From Flaviramulus basaltis (GTDB taxonomy: Bacteria > Bacteroidota > Bacteroidia > Flavobacteriales > Flavobacteriaceae): DNA of 64,000 nt. Positions 26,970-36,417 of the stretch are shown one piece after another; the first letter of the stretch is position 1; each line of letters starts with the position of its first letter. The notes beneath the pieces are model-generated. The model worked only from the letters and a program-made list of their open reading frames with translations, did not search any database and had not been told where the DNA came from. Both the position numbers and the translations under genes were made by a program. The stretch covers positions 1 through 64,000 of the forward strand of contig NZ_FPKV01000001.1 of assembly GCF_900114265.1 (NCBI RefSeq). The letters are read 5' to 3'.

Positions 26970-29516
26970 TTAGAATTTAACTCTAAAACTTAAATTCGGA
27001 GTTAAACCAAGAGATTTATTATCTATTTGTAAAGCTTTATTAGAATCATCTGGATTAACCTCATAATAACGATTAATGCTGTTTTTTCTATTTAAAATAT
27101 TTAAAACACCAACTCTAAATACCCCTAAAACAGATTCTGAAATATTAAAATTATAATTGATTGAAGTATCTAACCTTATAAAATCTTCTAAATTTTCATT
27201 GTTAGGTGTGTCATAATTAACAGTAGTTGTATTACCATTTTGTACAGTTTCGTTACCTTCAATTGGTTTTGTATAAGGCTGGCCGGATCTACAAATACCG
27301 CCAACTGAAACTTCTAAATTATCTAAAACGTTATAATTAAAAGCCAAAGAAACTGAATGCCTAATATCAACATTATTAGGAAAAGTAGATGGTGTAAAAC
27401 TTTCAAATTTATAATCGTTAATACTGTATGTATAACTTAACCAAGCACTGGATTTGTTTGCTGTTTTATTTATTAAAAACTCAACCCCCTTAACATTATA
27501 ACTTCCTGTAGCATTTATATATTGAAAATTGTTATAAAACCCTTGATTTGAAGCGGTAATACCATCAATTACTTTATAAAAACCCTCGACATCAATTAGT
27601 ATATTATTATGTTTAAACTCAAAACCTAAAGACCCTTGTTTACTTTCTGAAATTGGAATATCTTTCTCATTTGCTAAAATCCAACGTCTGTTTTCAACAC
27701 CTAAAAAATCATCTTGAAAATCTATTTTTTGATTTGCAGACTGATTTTTAAACTCACCTTGCAATTTAATAGCTAGTTTATTGGATAACTTTTGCCTGAA
27801 ATTTAAACGAGGCTCAACAATAAATTTATCAAATTTTTGAAAATAGTTTCCACGAACACCTAATCGCAAATACGTATTATCCTTATTATATTCTAACTCG
27901 CTAAAAAGCGCATGGTTTAATAAAACGTCTTTTTTTGTTTTACTATAGGATGGCGAACTAACTGTGGTTTCGTTTAAAATACCAATTTCACTAAACTGAT
28001 AGCCATTTAAGAGATTAAAAACCTTATTAATTTTAAAATTAGTTTTAAGCTTAAATCCTGTTTCTAAAACCTCATTAGCTTGTGTTAATTTTTGATCTGT
28101 TTCAATTCTATAATCTGTTGCATCTACATTGTATTTAGAATAAAAAGCAGTTATATCTGTTATAAACTTATCGCTCCAAATAGCGTTCCAACTAGTTCCT
28201 AAGCCTAAATTTTCTTGTTGTAAATTACTTGTTTTAGATTCTGTTTCATCTGTATTATTAGTATAACTTTCAGTATAATCTAAATTATTACTTATACCAA
28301 TTATATTGGCTCTAAGCTTATGATTTTCATTAAAATCAAAAAGTATTTTTGCTGTGTAATCGTAAAAGTAAAATTCTGATGATCTATTACTTTCACTTAT
28401 GTTGTCATCATTTGTTGTAAGCTCGCTATCTTGAAAACTACGTTCAAAATAATTATCATAAGTTGGTGTATTAAAAATATCTGTAAAAGATCTTCTTCCA
28501 GAAACATGTAAGGCTAATTTTTTACTTATTGGTATTTCTAAAAAGGCATCGACATGCAATAAATTAAAGCCAAATCCACCAGAAAAATCATCTCCAATCA
28601 CATCTTTTGTAGACATATTAATAGTGCTAGACACACCATCACTAAACTCACTAGGTGTCCCATTTTTCATTACAACAACTTTATTGGTAAGATAAGGATT
28701 GTATGCTGAAATGAGTCCGAAAAAATGTCCAGAATGATACATTTTAATATTATCCCAAAGCATTAAATTTTGGTCGTTAGTACCTCCTCTAACATTAATA
28801 TTCGCAATACTTTCATTAACACTTTCAACACCTGGCAATGCTTGAATAGATTGTAAAATATCTGGCTCGGTAAGTCCTGGTAAAATACCAAATTTTTCAG
28901 TATTTAAAATGGTGCTTCCATCAATTCGCTTTTGCAAACCTGTGGTTAAAAACTTAGATATTAAAACTTGATTTAACTCTTCATTTTTTTCTTGCATAAC
29001 TATTGTTTTGCAAGTATTATCTATGAATCTTAAATCTTTTGCTTTAACCATCAGATTTTCATAGCCTAAAAAAGAAATTACAACGGTTTCATTAATACCA
29101 ACATCTGCTAATTGAAATTCCCCATCAACATTTGTAATTAATCCTTTTGAAGAGTTTTTAATCACGACAGACGCACCCAATAGAGGTTCATTATTGGCCT
29201 GAGTAATCACCAAACCACAAATAGAAATTCTTTTATCTATTGTAGAAACCGTAATATAACGCTCGTTAAGAAACTTGAAGTTTAAAATTGTGGTTTGATT
29301 AAGTGTTTCTATAATCTTATTTATCGAATCGGCTTCATTTGGGCTATCAACAATAATAGCATTAACATCGCTTTCTGAATAAGAAAACTTTACATCAAAT
29401 TTAATTTCTAATTGCGGAAGTAAATCTAAAAGTGGTAACTTTTCTTGAGATTGAATACTAAAAGAAAAACTACAACATATTAAAAATAAACTGAAAAAAT
29501 TTTTAGTTCTTTTCAT
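26970..29516 (-). CDS. TonB-dependent receptor with STN signalling domain (ECF locus 1)
   Basis: An 848-residue outer-membrane receptor of the FecA class. Signal peptide is at 1-23. A secretin/TonB short domain (about 25-95) touches FecR. A carboxypeptidase-regulatory-like domain (about 100-185, SICGLVITQANNEPLLGAS) comes next. The plug runs from about 200 to 310 with NINVRGGTNDQNLMLWDNIK, followed by a 22-strand barrel ending NLSFRVKF. Together with the upstream FecR and ECF sigma genes it forms a cell-surface signalling cascade. The ligand is unknown. It overlaps fecR by 14 bp. The plug is closely paralogous to the receptor at 56987. Confidence 0.92.
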   Translation of the reverse strand: MKRTKNFFSLFLICCSFSFSIQSQEKLPLLDLLPQLEIKFDVKFSYSESDVNAIIVDSPNEADSINKIIETLNQTTILNFKFLNERYITVSTIDKRISICGLVITQANNEPLLGASVVIKNSSKGLITNVDGEFQLADVGINETVVISFLGYENLMVKAKDLRFIDNTCKTIVMQEKNEELNQVLISKFLTTGLQKRIDGSTILNTEKFGILPGLTEPDILQSIQALPGVESVNESIANINVRGGTNDQNLMLWDNIKMYHSGHFFGLISAYNPYLTNKVVVMKNGTPSEFSDGVSSTINMSTKDVIGDDFSGGFGFNLLHVDAFLEIPISKKLALHVSGRRSFTDIFNTPTYDNYFERSFQDSELTTNDDNISESNRSSEFYFYDYTAKILFDFNENHKLRANIIGISNNLDYTESYTNNTDETESKTSNLQQENLGLGTSWNAIWSDKFITDITAFYSKYNVDATDYRIETDQKLTQANEVLETGFKLKTNFKINKVFNLLNGYQFSEIGILNETTVSSPSYSKTKKDVLLNHALFSELEYNKDNTYLRLGVRGNYFQKFDKFIVEPRLNFRQKLSNKLAIKLQGEFKNQSANQKIDFQDDFLGVENRRWILANEKDIPISESKQGSLGFEFKHNNILIDVEGFYKVIDGITASNQGFYNNFQYINATGSYNVKGVEFLINKTANKSSAWLSYTYSINDYKFESFTPSTFPNNVDIRHSVSLAFNYNVLDNLEVSVGGICRSGQPYTKPIEGNETVQNGNTTTVNYDTPNNENLEDFIRLDTSINYNFNISESVLGVFRVGVLNILNRKNSINRYYEVNPDDSNKALQIDNKSLGLTPNLSFRVKF

Positions 29517-30417
29517 AGTTATAGAACTCTACTTTTTTACTATTTATTTTATAGCTTAATTTAAGTGGAATCGTTACAGATTGCAACGCCATATTTTTAT
29601 TGGTATGTGTAAAACTACCAGAAAACATTTTATTCACATTAACATTAGAAGCTTTTATAGTTATATCATATTGAATTTCTAACTCGTTTATAACTTGCCA
29701 TAATGGCACATTATCAAAATTAGACTCTTTAGCTAACCATGATGGATTTTTAGCATAAAAATCTTTAGTCTCAATAATTTCTCCATCAACAACTCTAAAT
29801 GCTTTTCCTGTGGTTAATATGGTTGTTTTATTATTATGTGTAACTCTTACAGAGCCTTCATAACATTTTACTTCAAAATAATTAGCGCGTTCTTTTACAT
29901 TAAACTGTGTTCCCAACACTTGTATATTACCAACATCTGTTTTTACAGTAAACTTTTCACCTTTAGTCACTTTAAAAAAAGCTTCACCTTTTAAATTAAG
30001 ATTTCGGCTTTGCTTCCACTCTTTTTTATTAAATGTAAGTTTTGATTGCGCATTTAGAATAACTTCAGAATTATCTGGAAGGCTTAAGGTTTCTGTTTGT
30101 GCTATTTCTGTTGAATAAGACTTTGTGTTATTAAAAAACAAGAAGTAAGAAGACGTTAGCATAACCACAAAAATGGCTGCTATTTTTAAAAATGATTTAA
30201 AATTTAATGAAATAACCTTTGTCTCATCCTTTTTAAACGTTCTTGTTTTAAAATCTTCTAGTGCTTTTTGAGCATCTATTTTAGGAATATCAATTTGTTT
30301 TGAATAAAAACCTAGTTTTTCAAGCGATGAAAAATCTTCCTGAGGATATCTTTTTTTAATTTCCTCAAGAGATATTTCTCCATTAAACCACTTTAATATG
30401 TCGTTTTCTTTATTCAT
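29503..30417 (-). CDS. FecR-family anti-sigma factor (locus 1)
   Basis: A 304-residue inner-membrane protein. The N-terminal cytoplasmic part (about 1-75) binds the sigma factor. One membrane helix (SFLKIAAIFVVMLTSSYFLFF) is followed by a periplasmic FecR domain with ETLSLPDNSEVILNAQSKL, LNLKGEAFFKVTKG and QVLGTQFNVKERANYFEVKCYEGSVRV. The C-terminal STN-like tail (VPLWQVINELEIQYDI) contacts the receptor. It is transcribed from an ECF-type promoter located between it and the sigma gene. Confidence 0.93.
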   Translation of the reverse strand: MNKENDILKWFNGEISLEEIKKRYPQEDFSSLEKLGFYSKQIDIPKIDAQKALEDFKTRTFKKDETKVISLNFKSFLKIAAIFVVMLTSSYFLFFNNTKSYSTEIAQTETLSLPDNSEVILNAQSKLTFNKKEWKQSRNLNLKGEAFFKVTKGEKFTVKTDVGNIQVLGTQFNVKERANYFEVKCYEGSVRVTHNNKTTILTTGKAFRVVDGEIIETKDFYAKNPSWLAKESNFDNVPLWQVINELEIQYDITIKASNVNVNKMFSGSFTHTNKNMALQSVTIPLKLSYKINSKKVEFYNYEKN

Positions 30418-30437
30418 TAATTTTATACTTCTATAAC

Positions 30438-30466
30438 TAAGACACCTATATATATATTTACCCTAC
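30438..30466 (-). promoter_or_regulatory. ECF promoter, locus 1 (fecR-TonB receptor)
   Basis: On the minus strand GTAGGGTAAA (30466-30457) and GTCTTA (30443-30438), with 17 positions from the T of GGGT to the G of GTCTTA. The same two blocks at the same spacing occur before the genes at 31192 and 33261. Start codon of fecR is 21 bp downstream. Confidence 0.75.
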
Positions 30467-30474
30467 AGTAAAAT

Positions 30475-30996
30475 TTAAACTTTTAAATTATCTACTTTGT
30501 TACGCAATATTTTTAAAGCAGCAGACATTCTTTTTTCTACCGTTTTTTGCGAAATATTAAGTAAATCGGCAATTTCTCTGTACTTTTTATCTTCCATTCT
30601 ATTTAATAAAAATACTTCGCGCTGCTCTTCACTTAAATCTGAAATTGCAGAGAGCAACTTCTTTTTAAATTCATCTTCTTCTAATAAATATTCAGGACTT
30701 TGGTTCGTTTTATCTATATATGGAGACTCTTTCGCATAAGACAACACAACTTTTTGGTGGCGTATCGCATTTAAAAATAAATTATTAACTGTAGTAAACA
30801 GATACGTTTTTGCTTTTTCGAAATCTATTTTAGAACAGTTTTCCCATATTTTTGCAAAAGCATCTTGTACATAATCTAATGATGCCGCTTTATCGCCACA
30901 CTTATAAAACGCAAAATTATTTACAGCTTGAATATGCTCTAAATAAAAGTTATTAAAATAAGATTCATCACAAAGTTTGTGCTTGGGGTTGCTCAT
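30475..30996 (-). CDS. ECF RNA polymerase sigma factor (locus 1)
   Basis: A 173-residue sigma-70 factor of the ECF group seen with FecR in Bacteroidota. Region 2 contains YVQDAFAKIWENCSKIDFEKAKTYLFTTVNNLFLN. Region 4 contains LSEEQREVFLLNRMEDKKYREIADLLNISQKTVEKRM, the -35-binding helix-turn-helix. It is similar throughout to the factor at 54859. It has a primary-sigma box upstream and none of the locus-1 ECF motif, so it is probably expressed constitutively and held by FecR. Confidence 0.95.
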   Translation of the reverse strand: MSNPKHKLCDESYFNNFYLEHIQAVNNFAFYKCGDKAASLDYVQDAFAKIWENCSKIDFEKAKTYLFTTVNNLFLNAIRHQKVVLSYAKESPYIDKTNQSPEYLLEEDEFKKKLLSAISDLSEEQREVFLLNRMEDKKYREIADLLNISQKTVEKRMSAALKILRNKVDNLKV

Positions 30997-31023
30997 AAAT
31001 TGTTTTTACAATGTAGATTTAGG

Positions 31024-31031
31024 CAAAAATA
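31024..31031 (-). promoter_or_regulatory. -7 box TATTTTTG for the sigma gene
   Basis: Consensus match on the minus strand, 27 bp before the sigma-factor ATG. It indicates primary-sigma transcription of the ECF gene. Confidence 0.5.
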
Positions 31032-31107
31032 GAAATAAAAAACCAATTAAATAATTGATTAAAAATCAGTTTATTAAACACAAAACACTAAAAAATTAAA
31101 AAAAAGC

Positions 31108-31136
31108 GTAGGGTAAATTTAATGCTAAGAGTCTTA
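31108..31136 (+). promoter_or_regulatory. ECF promoter, locus 1 (modular lipoprotein)
   Basis: GTAGGGTAAA (31108-31117) and GTCTTA (31131-31136), identical blocks and spacing to the fecR promoter. It lies 55 bp before the ATG at 31192. Confidence 0.8.
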
Positions 31137-31191
31137 AATACAGAAAGGCGAAATAATCGTCATTAAATTTACAAACCCTAAAATTAATATT

Positions 31192-32250
31192 ATGAAAAAT
31201 TTAAAATTTTTAACAACTTTATTATTTATTTCAATTCTATCATTAACATCGTGCCAAGATGAAATTGATAACGAAAACGGACAAAATCCAAATACAAACT
31301 CTGCTCAATCTCCTACAGCAAATAATTTAGAACGTTCATCAATGTACGATGGTAGTTTTGACGACTTTTTAGATGGCGCATCATGTTCATCAATTTTATT
31401 TCCTGTTACAGCAACTATAAATAACACTGATGTTACATTAATAAGTCAAGCAGATTATGCTTTAGTTTTAAGTATTCTTGGAGAGTTTACAAACGATGAT
31501 GACAATATTCAGTTTCAATTCCCATTATCTGTAAAACTAAGTAACTATACAGAAGTTGAAGTGGCAAACCAAACAGAATATGACGCCCTTATTAATGCTT
31601 GCTCTCAAGCTGAAAATACTGGTGAAGATGCTATTAACTGTTTAAATATTGATTTTCCTATAACAATTTTAACTTATAGTTTAAATTTTGAGCAAACGGG
31701 TAGTGTTGTTATAGAATCGGAACAACAATTATATGCTTACATGAATAGTTTTGGAAATGATGAATTATTTGCTGTAAACTATCCAATAACAGCTAACTTA
31801 AATGGCCAAAGCAATACGGTTATTGAAATTACAAGCGACATGGATTTACAAGCACATATTACAGATTGTTTAGCTAATGATGATGCCATGGATGAAGCAG
31901 AAGAAAATGCTCAAAATCTAGAAAACATTTTAGTTGAAGGCGCTTTTAAAGTAGAATCTTTTATAAACACAGGTGTAAACACAGCAAATGATTATGCAGA
32001 TTACACTATAGATTTTGCAAACGATTTATCATGTTTAGCACAAAATACAGTAAACACAACTATAAATGATGTTGAAGGAACTTACGAAGTTGCTTCAGAA
32101 TTAGAAGTTTATTTAACACTTACTTTTAGTGGAAATGCAACTTTTGAGTTATTAAATAATACATGGGAAGTAACTAGTTATTCTAACAGTTCAATATCAT
32201 TACAAAGCACAACAAATGCTGCCATAACTTTAGTTTTAACCCAAATTTAA
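31192..32250 (+). CDS. Modular lipoprotein A: two Cys-bounded modules plus one lipocalin-like unit
   Basis: A 352-residue lipoprotein with lipobox LTSC (Cys21). Two similar modules follow: Cys65-Cys137 (SSILFPVTATINNTD...YDALINAC) and Cys150-Cys226 (LNIDFPITILTYSLN...LQAHITDC). Each has an FP(V/I)T strand, an acidic patch, a second strand pair and a closing helix. Residues about 235-352 form a lipocalin-like beta unit. It is a paralogue of the protein at 52981; module 1 has the same 72-residue Cys spacing in both. It is preceded by an ECF promoter. Probably a ligand-binding surface or periplasmic partner of the receptor, by inference. Confidence 0.82.
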   Translation: MKNLKFLTTLLFISILSLTSCQDEIDNENGQNPNTNSAQSPTANNLERSSMYDGSFDDFLDGASCSSILFPVTATINNTDVTLISQADYALVLSILGEFTNDDDNIQFQFPLSVKLSNYTEVEVANQTEYDALINACSQAENTGEDAINCLNIDFPITILTYSLNFEQTGSVVIESEQQLYAYMNSFGNDELFAVNYPITANLNGQSNTVIEITSDMDLQAHITDCLANDDAMDEAEENAQNLENILVEGAFKVESFINTGVNTANDYADYTIDFANDLSCLAQNTVNTTINDVEGTYEVASELEVYLTLTFSGNATFELLNNTWEVTSYSNSSISLQSTTNAAITLVLTQI

Positions 32251-32283
32251 AACTAAATTAGCATTTGTTACGTATGTTATGGT

Positions 32284-32315
32284 AAAACAGCTACCTAAAT
32301 TAGGTAGCTGTTTTT
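32284..32315 (+). terminator. Terminator between modular lipoprotein A and the metalloprotease
   Basis: A 14-pair perfect stem AAAACAGCTACCTA / TAGGTAGCTGTTTT with loop AAT and a T run. The metalloprotease gene starts 25 bp later without an obvious promoter, so it may depend on partial read-through. Confidence 0.85.
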
Positions 32316-32339
32316 AATGTTAAAAATAATTGTAAAATC

Positions 32340-33131
32340 ATGAAATTTAAAATTTTAATACTTACGCTATTATTAGTCATTATAACGGCTTGCTCAAAAG
32401 ACGAAGCAACAGATGGCGATACAAACAACCCAAACCCAACAGTAAACAAAGCCTTAAATAGGCAAGCTACAGGCAGTTCTGCTAACGATTTACTCTCAGA
32501 TAATACATTTACAAGCATGATTATTGAAATAGTTTATGTTGAAGGTTTTGAACCTTCACAAACTGCCATTGATAATTTTGTATCATTTATAACAAACAGA
32601 ACATATAAACCAGATGGCATAACCTTTGAAAAAAGAGCCATTTCTTCTCCTGGGGAATCCGTTTACACTATTAATGATATTGCAGATATTGAAAAAGAAC
32701 AGCGTAAATACTACAACACAACAGACCAGATTGCAGTTTGGGCATACTTTTCAGATGGAAAATCAGATAAAGATTCTGATGAAGATAACACTATTGTTTT
32801 AGGAACTGCTTATTGGAATACCTCTTTTGTAATTTACGAAGAAACAGTTAAAGGTTTAAGCAATGGCCCTTTAAAACCAAATCGATCTCTTTTAGAAACT
32901 ACGGTAATTAACCATGAATTCGGGCATATTTTTGGACTCACAAATCTAGGAACAGCTTTACAAAGTGATCATGAAGACGCAGAACATCCAAAACATTGTA
33001 ATGAAGAAAGTTGTTTAATGTATTGGGCAACAGAATCTGCAAGAAATATTTCTAACATGGCAAATATGAGTTCTGCACCACAGTTAGACTCACAATGTAT
33101 AGCAGACTTACAAGCTAATGGAGGAAGGTAA
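32340..33131 (+). CDS. Zinc metalloprotease lipoprotein, archaemetzincin-like motif
   Basis: A 263-residue lipoprotein (lipobox ITAC, Cys18). The zinc motif is HEFGH at residues 192-196, followed by IFGLTNLG. After an insertion comes HCNEESCLM (219-227), which matches the C-x4-C-x-M element of archaemetzincins. The third metal ligand is not at its usual place (Asn202) and may come from DHED or His219. Envelope-exposed peptidase of the flavobacterial 'membrane metalloprotease' type. It sits behind an ECF-driven lipoprotein gene, which suggests coregulation. Confidence 0.85.
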   Translation: MKFKILILTLLLVIITACSKDEATDGDTNNPNPTVNKALNRQATGSSANDLLSDNTFTSMIIEIVYVEGFEPSQTAIDNFVSFITNRTYKPDGITFEKRAISSPGESVYTINDIADIEKEQRKYYNTTDQIAVWAYFSDGKSDKDSDEDNTIVLGTAYWNTSFVIYEETVKGLSNGPLKPNRSLLETTVINHEFGHIFGLTNLGTALQSDHEDAEHPKHCNEESCLMYWATESARNISNMANMSSAPQLDSQCIADLQANGGR

Positions 33132-33183
33132 TTCTTATAAATTCATTTAAGTTTCATAAAATTTTCAAATTAAATAATAAACC

Positions 33184-33212
33184 GTAGGGTAAAATACTTT
33201 TAAGGTGTCTTA
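33184..33212 (+). promoter_or_regulatory. ECF promoter, locus 1 (His/Tyr-rich protein)
   Basis: GTAGGGTAAA (33184-33193) and GTCTTA (33207-33212), the third copy with the same spacing, 49 bp before the ATG at 33261. Confidence 0.8.
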
Positions 33213-33260
33213 TTAATGAAGGCTCATTAGAGCAAATTAATAATTTAAAAGTTGAAAATT

Positions 33261-33716
33261 ATGAAATTATTTAAAACATCCGTATTCATTATAGTATTAG
33301 GTTTTTCTTTTATAGGTCAAGCTCAAGAATCTGAAATTTCAAATGAAACAACCATTGATAAGAAATCATATTATCAAAAAAGAGCTGTGGAAGATGCTAA
33401 ATACGAACAACAATTCATTGCTGAAACTAAAGCTGATGAAGAGTCCTTTTGGGAAGATCAAAAAGCATACGAGAAAAGCCTAAAACAAAAAGACAGAAAA
33501 GCGTACAAAGCTTATATGAAGGGCAAAAAAGATGCTTATGCAAATCATTATGAACATTGCGATAATCATTGTCATCATAGTGATTACTATTATCAACATG
33601 CTTCATTTTATTATTATGGCTATCATGACTATTACTATAATAGACACCCAAGAAGAAGTACAATTAGTACAGGTGTTAGAGTTAATACACCAAGTGTAAG
33701 AGTAGGTATATTTTAG
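33261..33716 (+). CDS. Secreted His/Tyr-rich protein
   Basis: A 151-residue exported protein; the signal peptide MKLFKTSVFIIVLGFSFIGQAQ supports the ATG at 33261 rather than a TTG nine bases earlier. A charged, helical middle (about 30-90, rich in Lys, Glu and Asp) leads to a tail with many His and Tyr (YEHCDNHCHHSDYYYQH, then YYYGYHDYYYNRHPRR). It ends in a short hydrophobic strand, VRVGIF. The tail could bind metal ions. I do not recognise a family. It carries the locus-1 ECF promoter, so it belongs to the same regulon as the receptor. Confidence 0.72.
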   Translation: MKLFKTSVFIIVLGFSFIGQAQESEISNETTIDKKSYYQKRAVEDAKYEQQFIAETKADEESFWEDQKAYEKSLKQKDRKAYKAYMKGKKDAYANHYEHCDNHCHHSDYYYQHASFYYYGYHDYYYNRHPRRSTISTGVRVNTPSVRVGIF

Positions 33717-33795
33717 TTGATTGATGTTAGGTTGATAATATTATGTTTTAGGTTTTAATCCATAGCTTTTATAAAACATATTATCCCTAATAATG

Positions 33796-33829
33796 AAAGA
33801 GGCTCTCTAAAATTTTAGAGAGCCTCTTT
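33796..33829. terminator. Bidirectional terminator
   Basis: Perfect palindrome AAAGAGGCTCTCTAAAA / TTTTAGAGAGCCTCTTT between the convergent His/Tyr-rich gene and gyrB, with T runs on both exits. Confidence 0.9.
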
Positions 33830-33857
33830 TTAAATAACACTAAAATTAATACTTTAT

Positions 33858-35810
<1,953 letters not shown>

Positions 35811-35848
35811 CTATATTTTATCTTAATTTGAGTTTAGTTGTATTTCAC

Positions 35849-35874
35849 AAAAAAAGATGCCAAATAGCATCCTT
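35849..35874 (-). terminator. Intrinsic terminator inside the gyrB leader
   Basis: On the minus strand AAGGATGC-tatttg-GCATCTTT followed by T residues, about ten bases after the predicted transcription start and 42 bp before the gyrB ATG. It could attenuate gyrB transcription; no antiterminator is obvious. Confidence 0.6.
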
Positions 35875-35885
35875 CTGAATACAAA

Positions 35886-35893
35886 CAAATATA
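35886..35893 (-). promoter_or_regulatory. -7 box TATATTTG for gyrB
   Basis: Exact consensus on the minus strand, 79 bp upstream of the gyrB ATG, giving a leader of roughly 70 nt. Confidence 0.6.
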
Positions 35894-35943
35894 CGAAATT
35901 ATCACCCTTTTAAAAAGCTTTTTATCGACTCAACAAGAAATTT

Positions 35944-35959
35944 ATCAACATTTGTTGAT
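35944..35959. repeat. Inverted repeat ATCAACA-TT-TGTTGAT
   Basis: Perfect 7-bp arms in the AT-rich gyrB/gat spacer, about 50 bp upstream of the gyrB promoter. The left arm extends to TTTATCAACA, one change from a DnaA box. The stretch 35960-36235 otherwise holds only AT-rich DNA with a weaker repeat, TATCAAAT/ATTTGATA (36184-36219). Confidence 0.35.
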
Positions 35960-36235
35960 TAATTAAAAACGTCTTAAATCGCTTAAAAAACACCTTAAAA
36001 TTGATTTTAACACTTTTCACTAACACTTCAGTCTAACAAAAACACAAAAGGTCTTAAAATTGATTTATAAGATTTTCAGAACCTTGTTTTTCGACATAAA
36101 AAATCATCATTTATATCAAAATTGATAATTTAACCAGAAGAAATAATCCCCAACCATTAACAATCACAGATAATTTATTGAAGTATCAAATAATCTTAAA
36201 GTTTTTTAATAATTTGATAATACAGTATAGGATAA

Positions 36236-36267
36236 TAGAAAAAATAGTGTATAGTCTATTATTTCTA
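36236..36267. repeat. Inverted repeat overlapping the upstream part of the gat promoter
   Basis: TAGAAAAAATAG / CTATTATTTCTA, 12-bp arms with one mismatch, ending two bases before the -7 box at 36270. It covers the expected -33 region and could be a regulator site. Confidence 0.4.
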
Positions 36268-36269
36268 CA

Positions 36270-36277
36270 TATATTTG
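36270..36277 (+). promoter_or_regulatory. -7 box TATATTTG of the gat operon
   Basis: Exact TAnnTTTG match 18 bp upstream of the leader-peptide ATG at 36296 and 140 bp upstream of gatC. Confidence 0.65.
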
Positions 36278-36295
36278 ACGCATTAATAAGATATT

Positions 36296-36340
36296 ATGAC
36301 AAATAATAACAATAATAATTTCAATAATCCTAATTTTTAG
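36296..36340 (+). CDS. Asn-rich leader peptide of the gat operon
   Basis: A 14-codon frame reading MTNNNNNNFNNPNF then TAG, with nine Asn codons (eight AAT, one AAC). It lies directly after a promoter box and directly before a terminator and the operon that synthesises Asn-tRNA(Asn). Leader peptides rich in the regulated amino acid are the hallmark of ribosome-stalling attenuation (trp, his, phe and ilv operons in Proteobacteria). Here stalling on Asn codons would report low Asn-tRNA(Asn). Expression is not shown by sequence alone, and AT-rich DNA yields AAT codons easily, but six consecutive Asn codons at this position are hard to dismiss. Confidence 0.75.
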   Translation: MTNNNNNNFNNPNF

Positions 36341-36344
36341 GAAA

Positions 36345-36399
36345 GGAAGGTTATTGTTTTAAAATATATAAAGCCTTCCAAAATTGGAAGGCTTTTTTT
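36345..36399 (+). promoter_or_regulatory. Transcription attenuator: antiterminator strand plus intrinsic terminator
   Basis: The terminator stem AAGCCTTCCA (36371-36380) / TGGAAGGCTT (36385-36394) has a 4-base loop and seven T. GGAAGGTT at 36345-36352 can pair instead with AAGCCTTCC (36371-36379, bulged G), which would destroy the terminator. GGAAGG lies 5-10 bases after the leader stop codon. A ribosome at the stop would cover it and allow termination; a ribosome stalled on Asn codons would leave it free. gatC starts 19 bp after the T run. Confidence 0.78.
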
Positions 36400-36417
36400 A
36401 ATCTAAAAATGTAAAAA

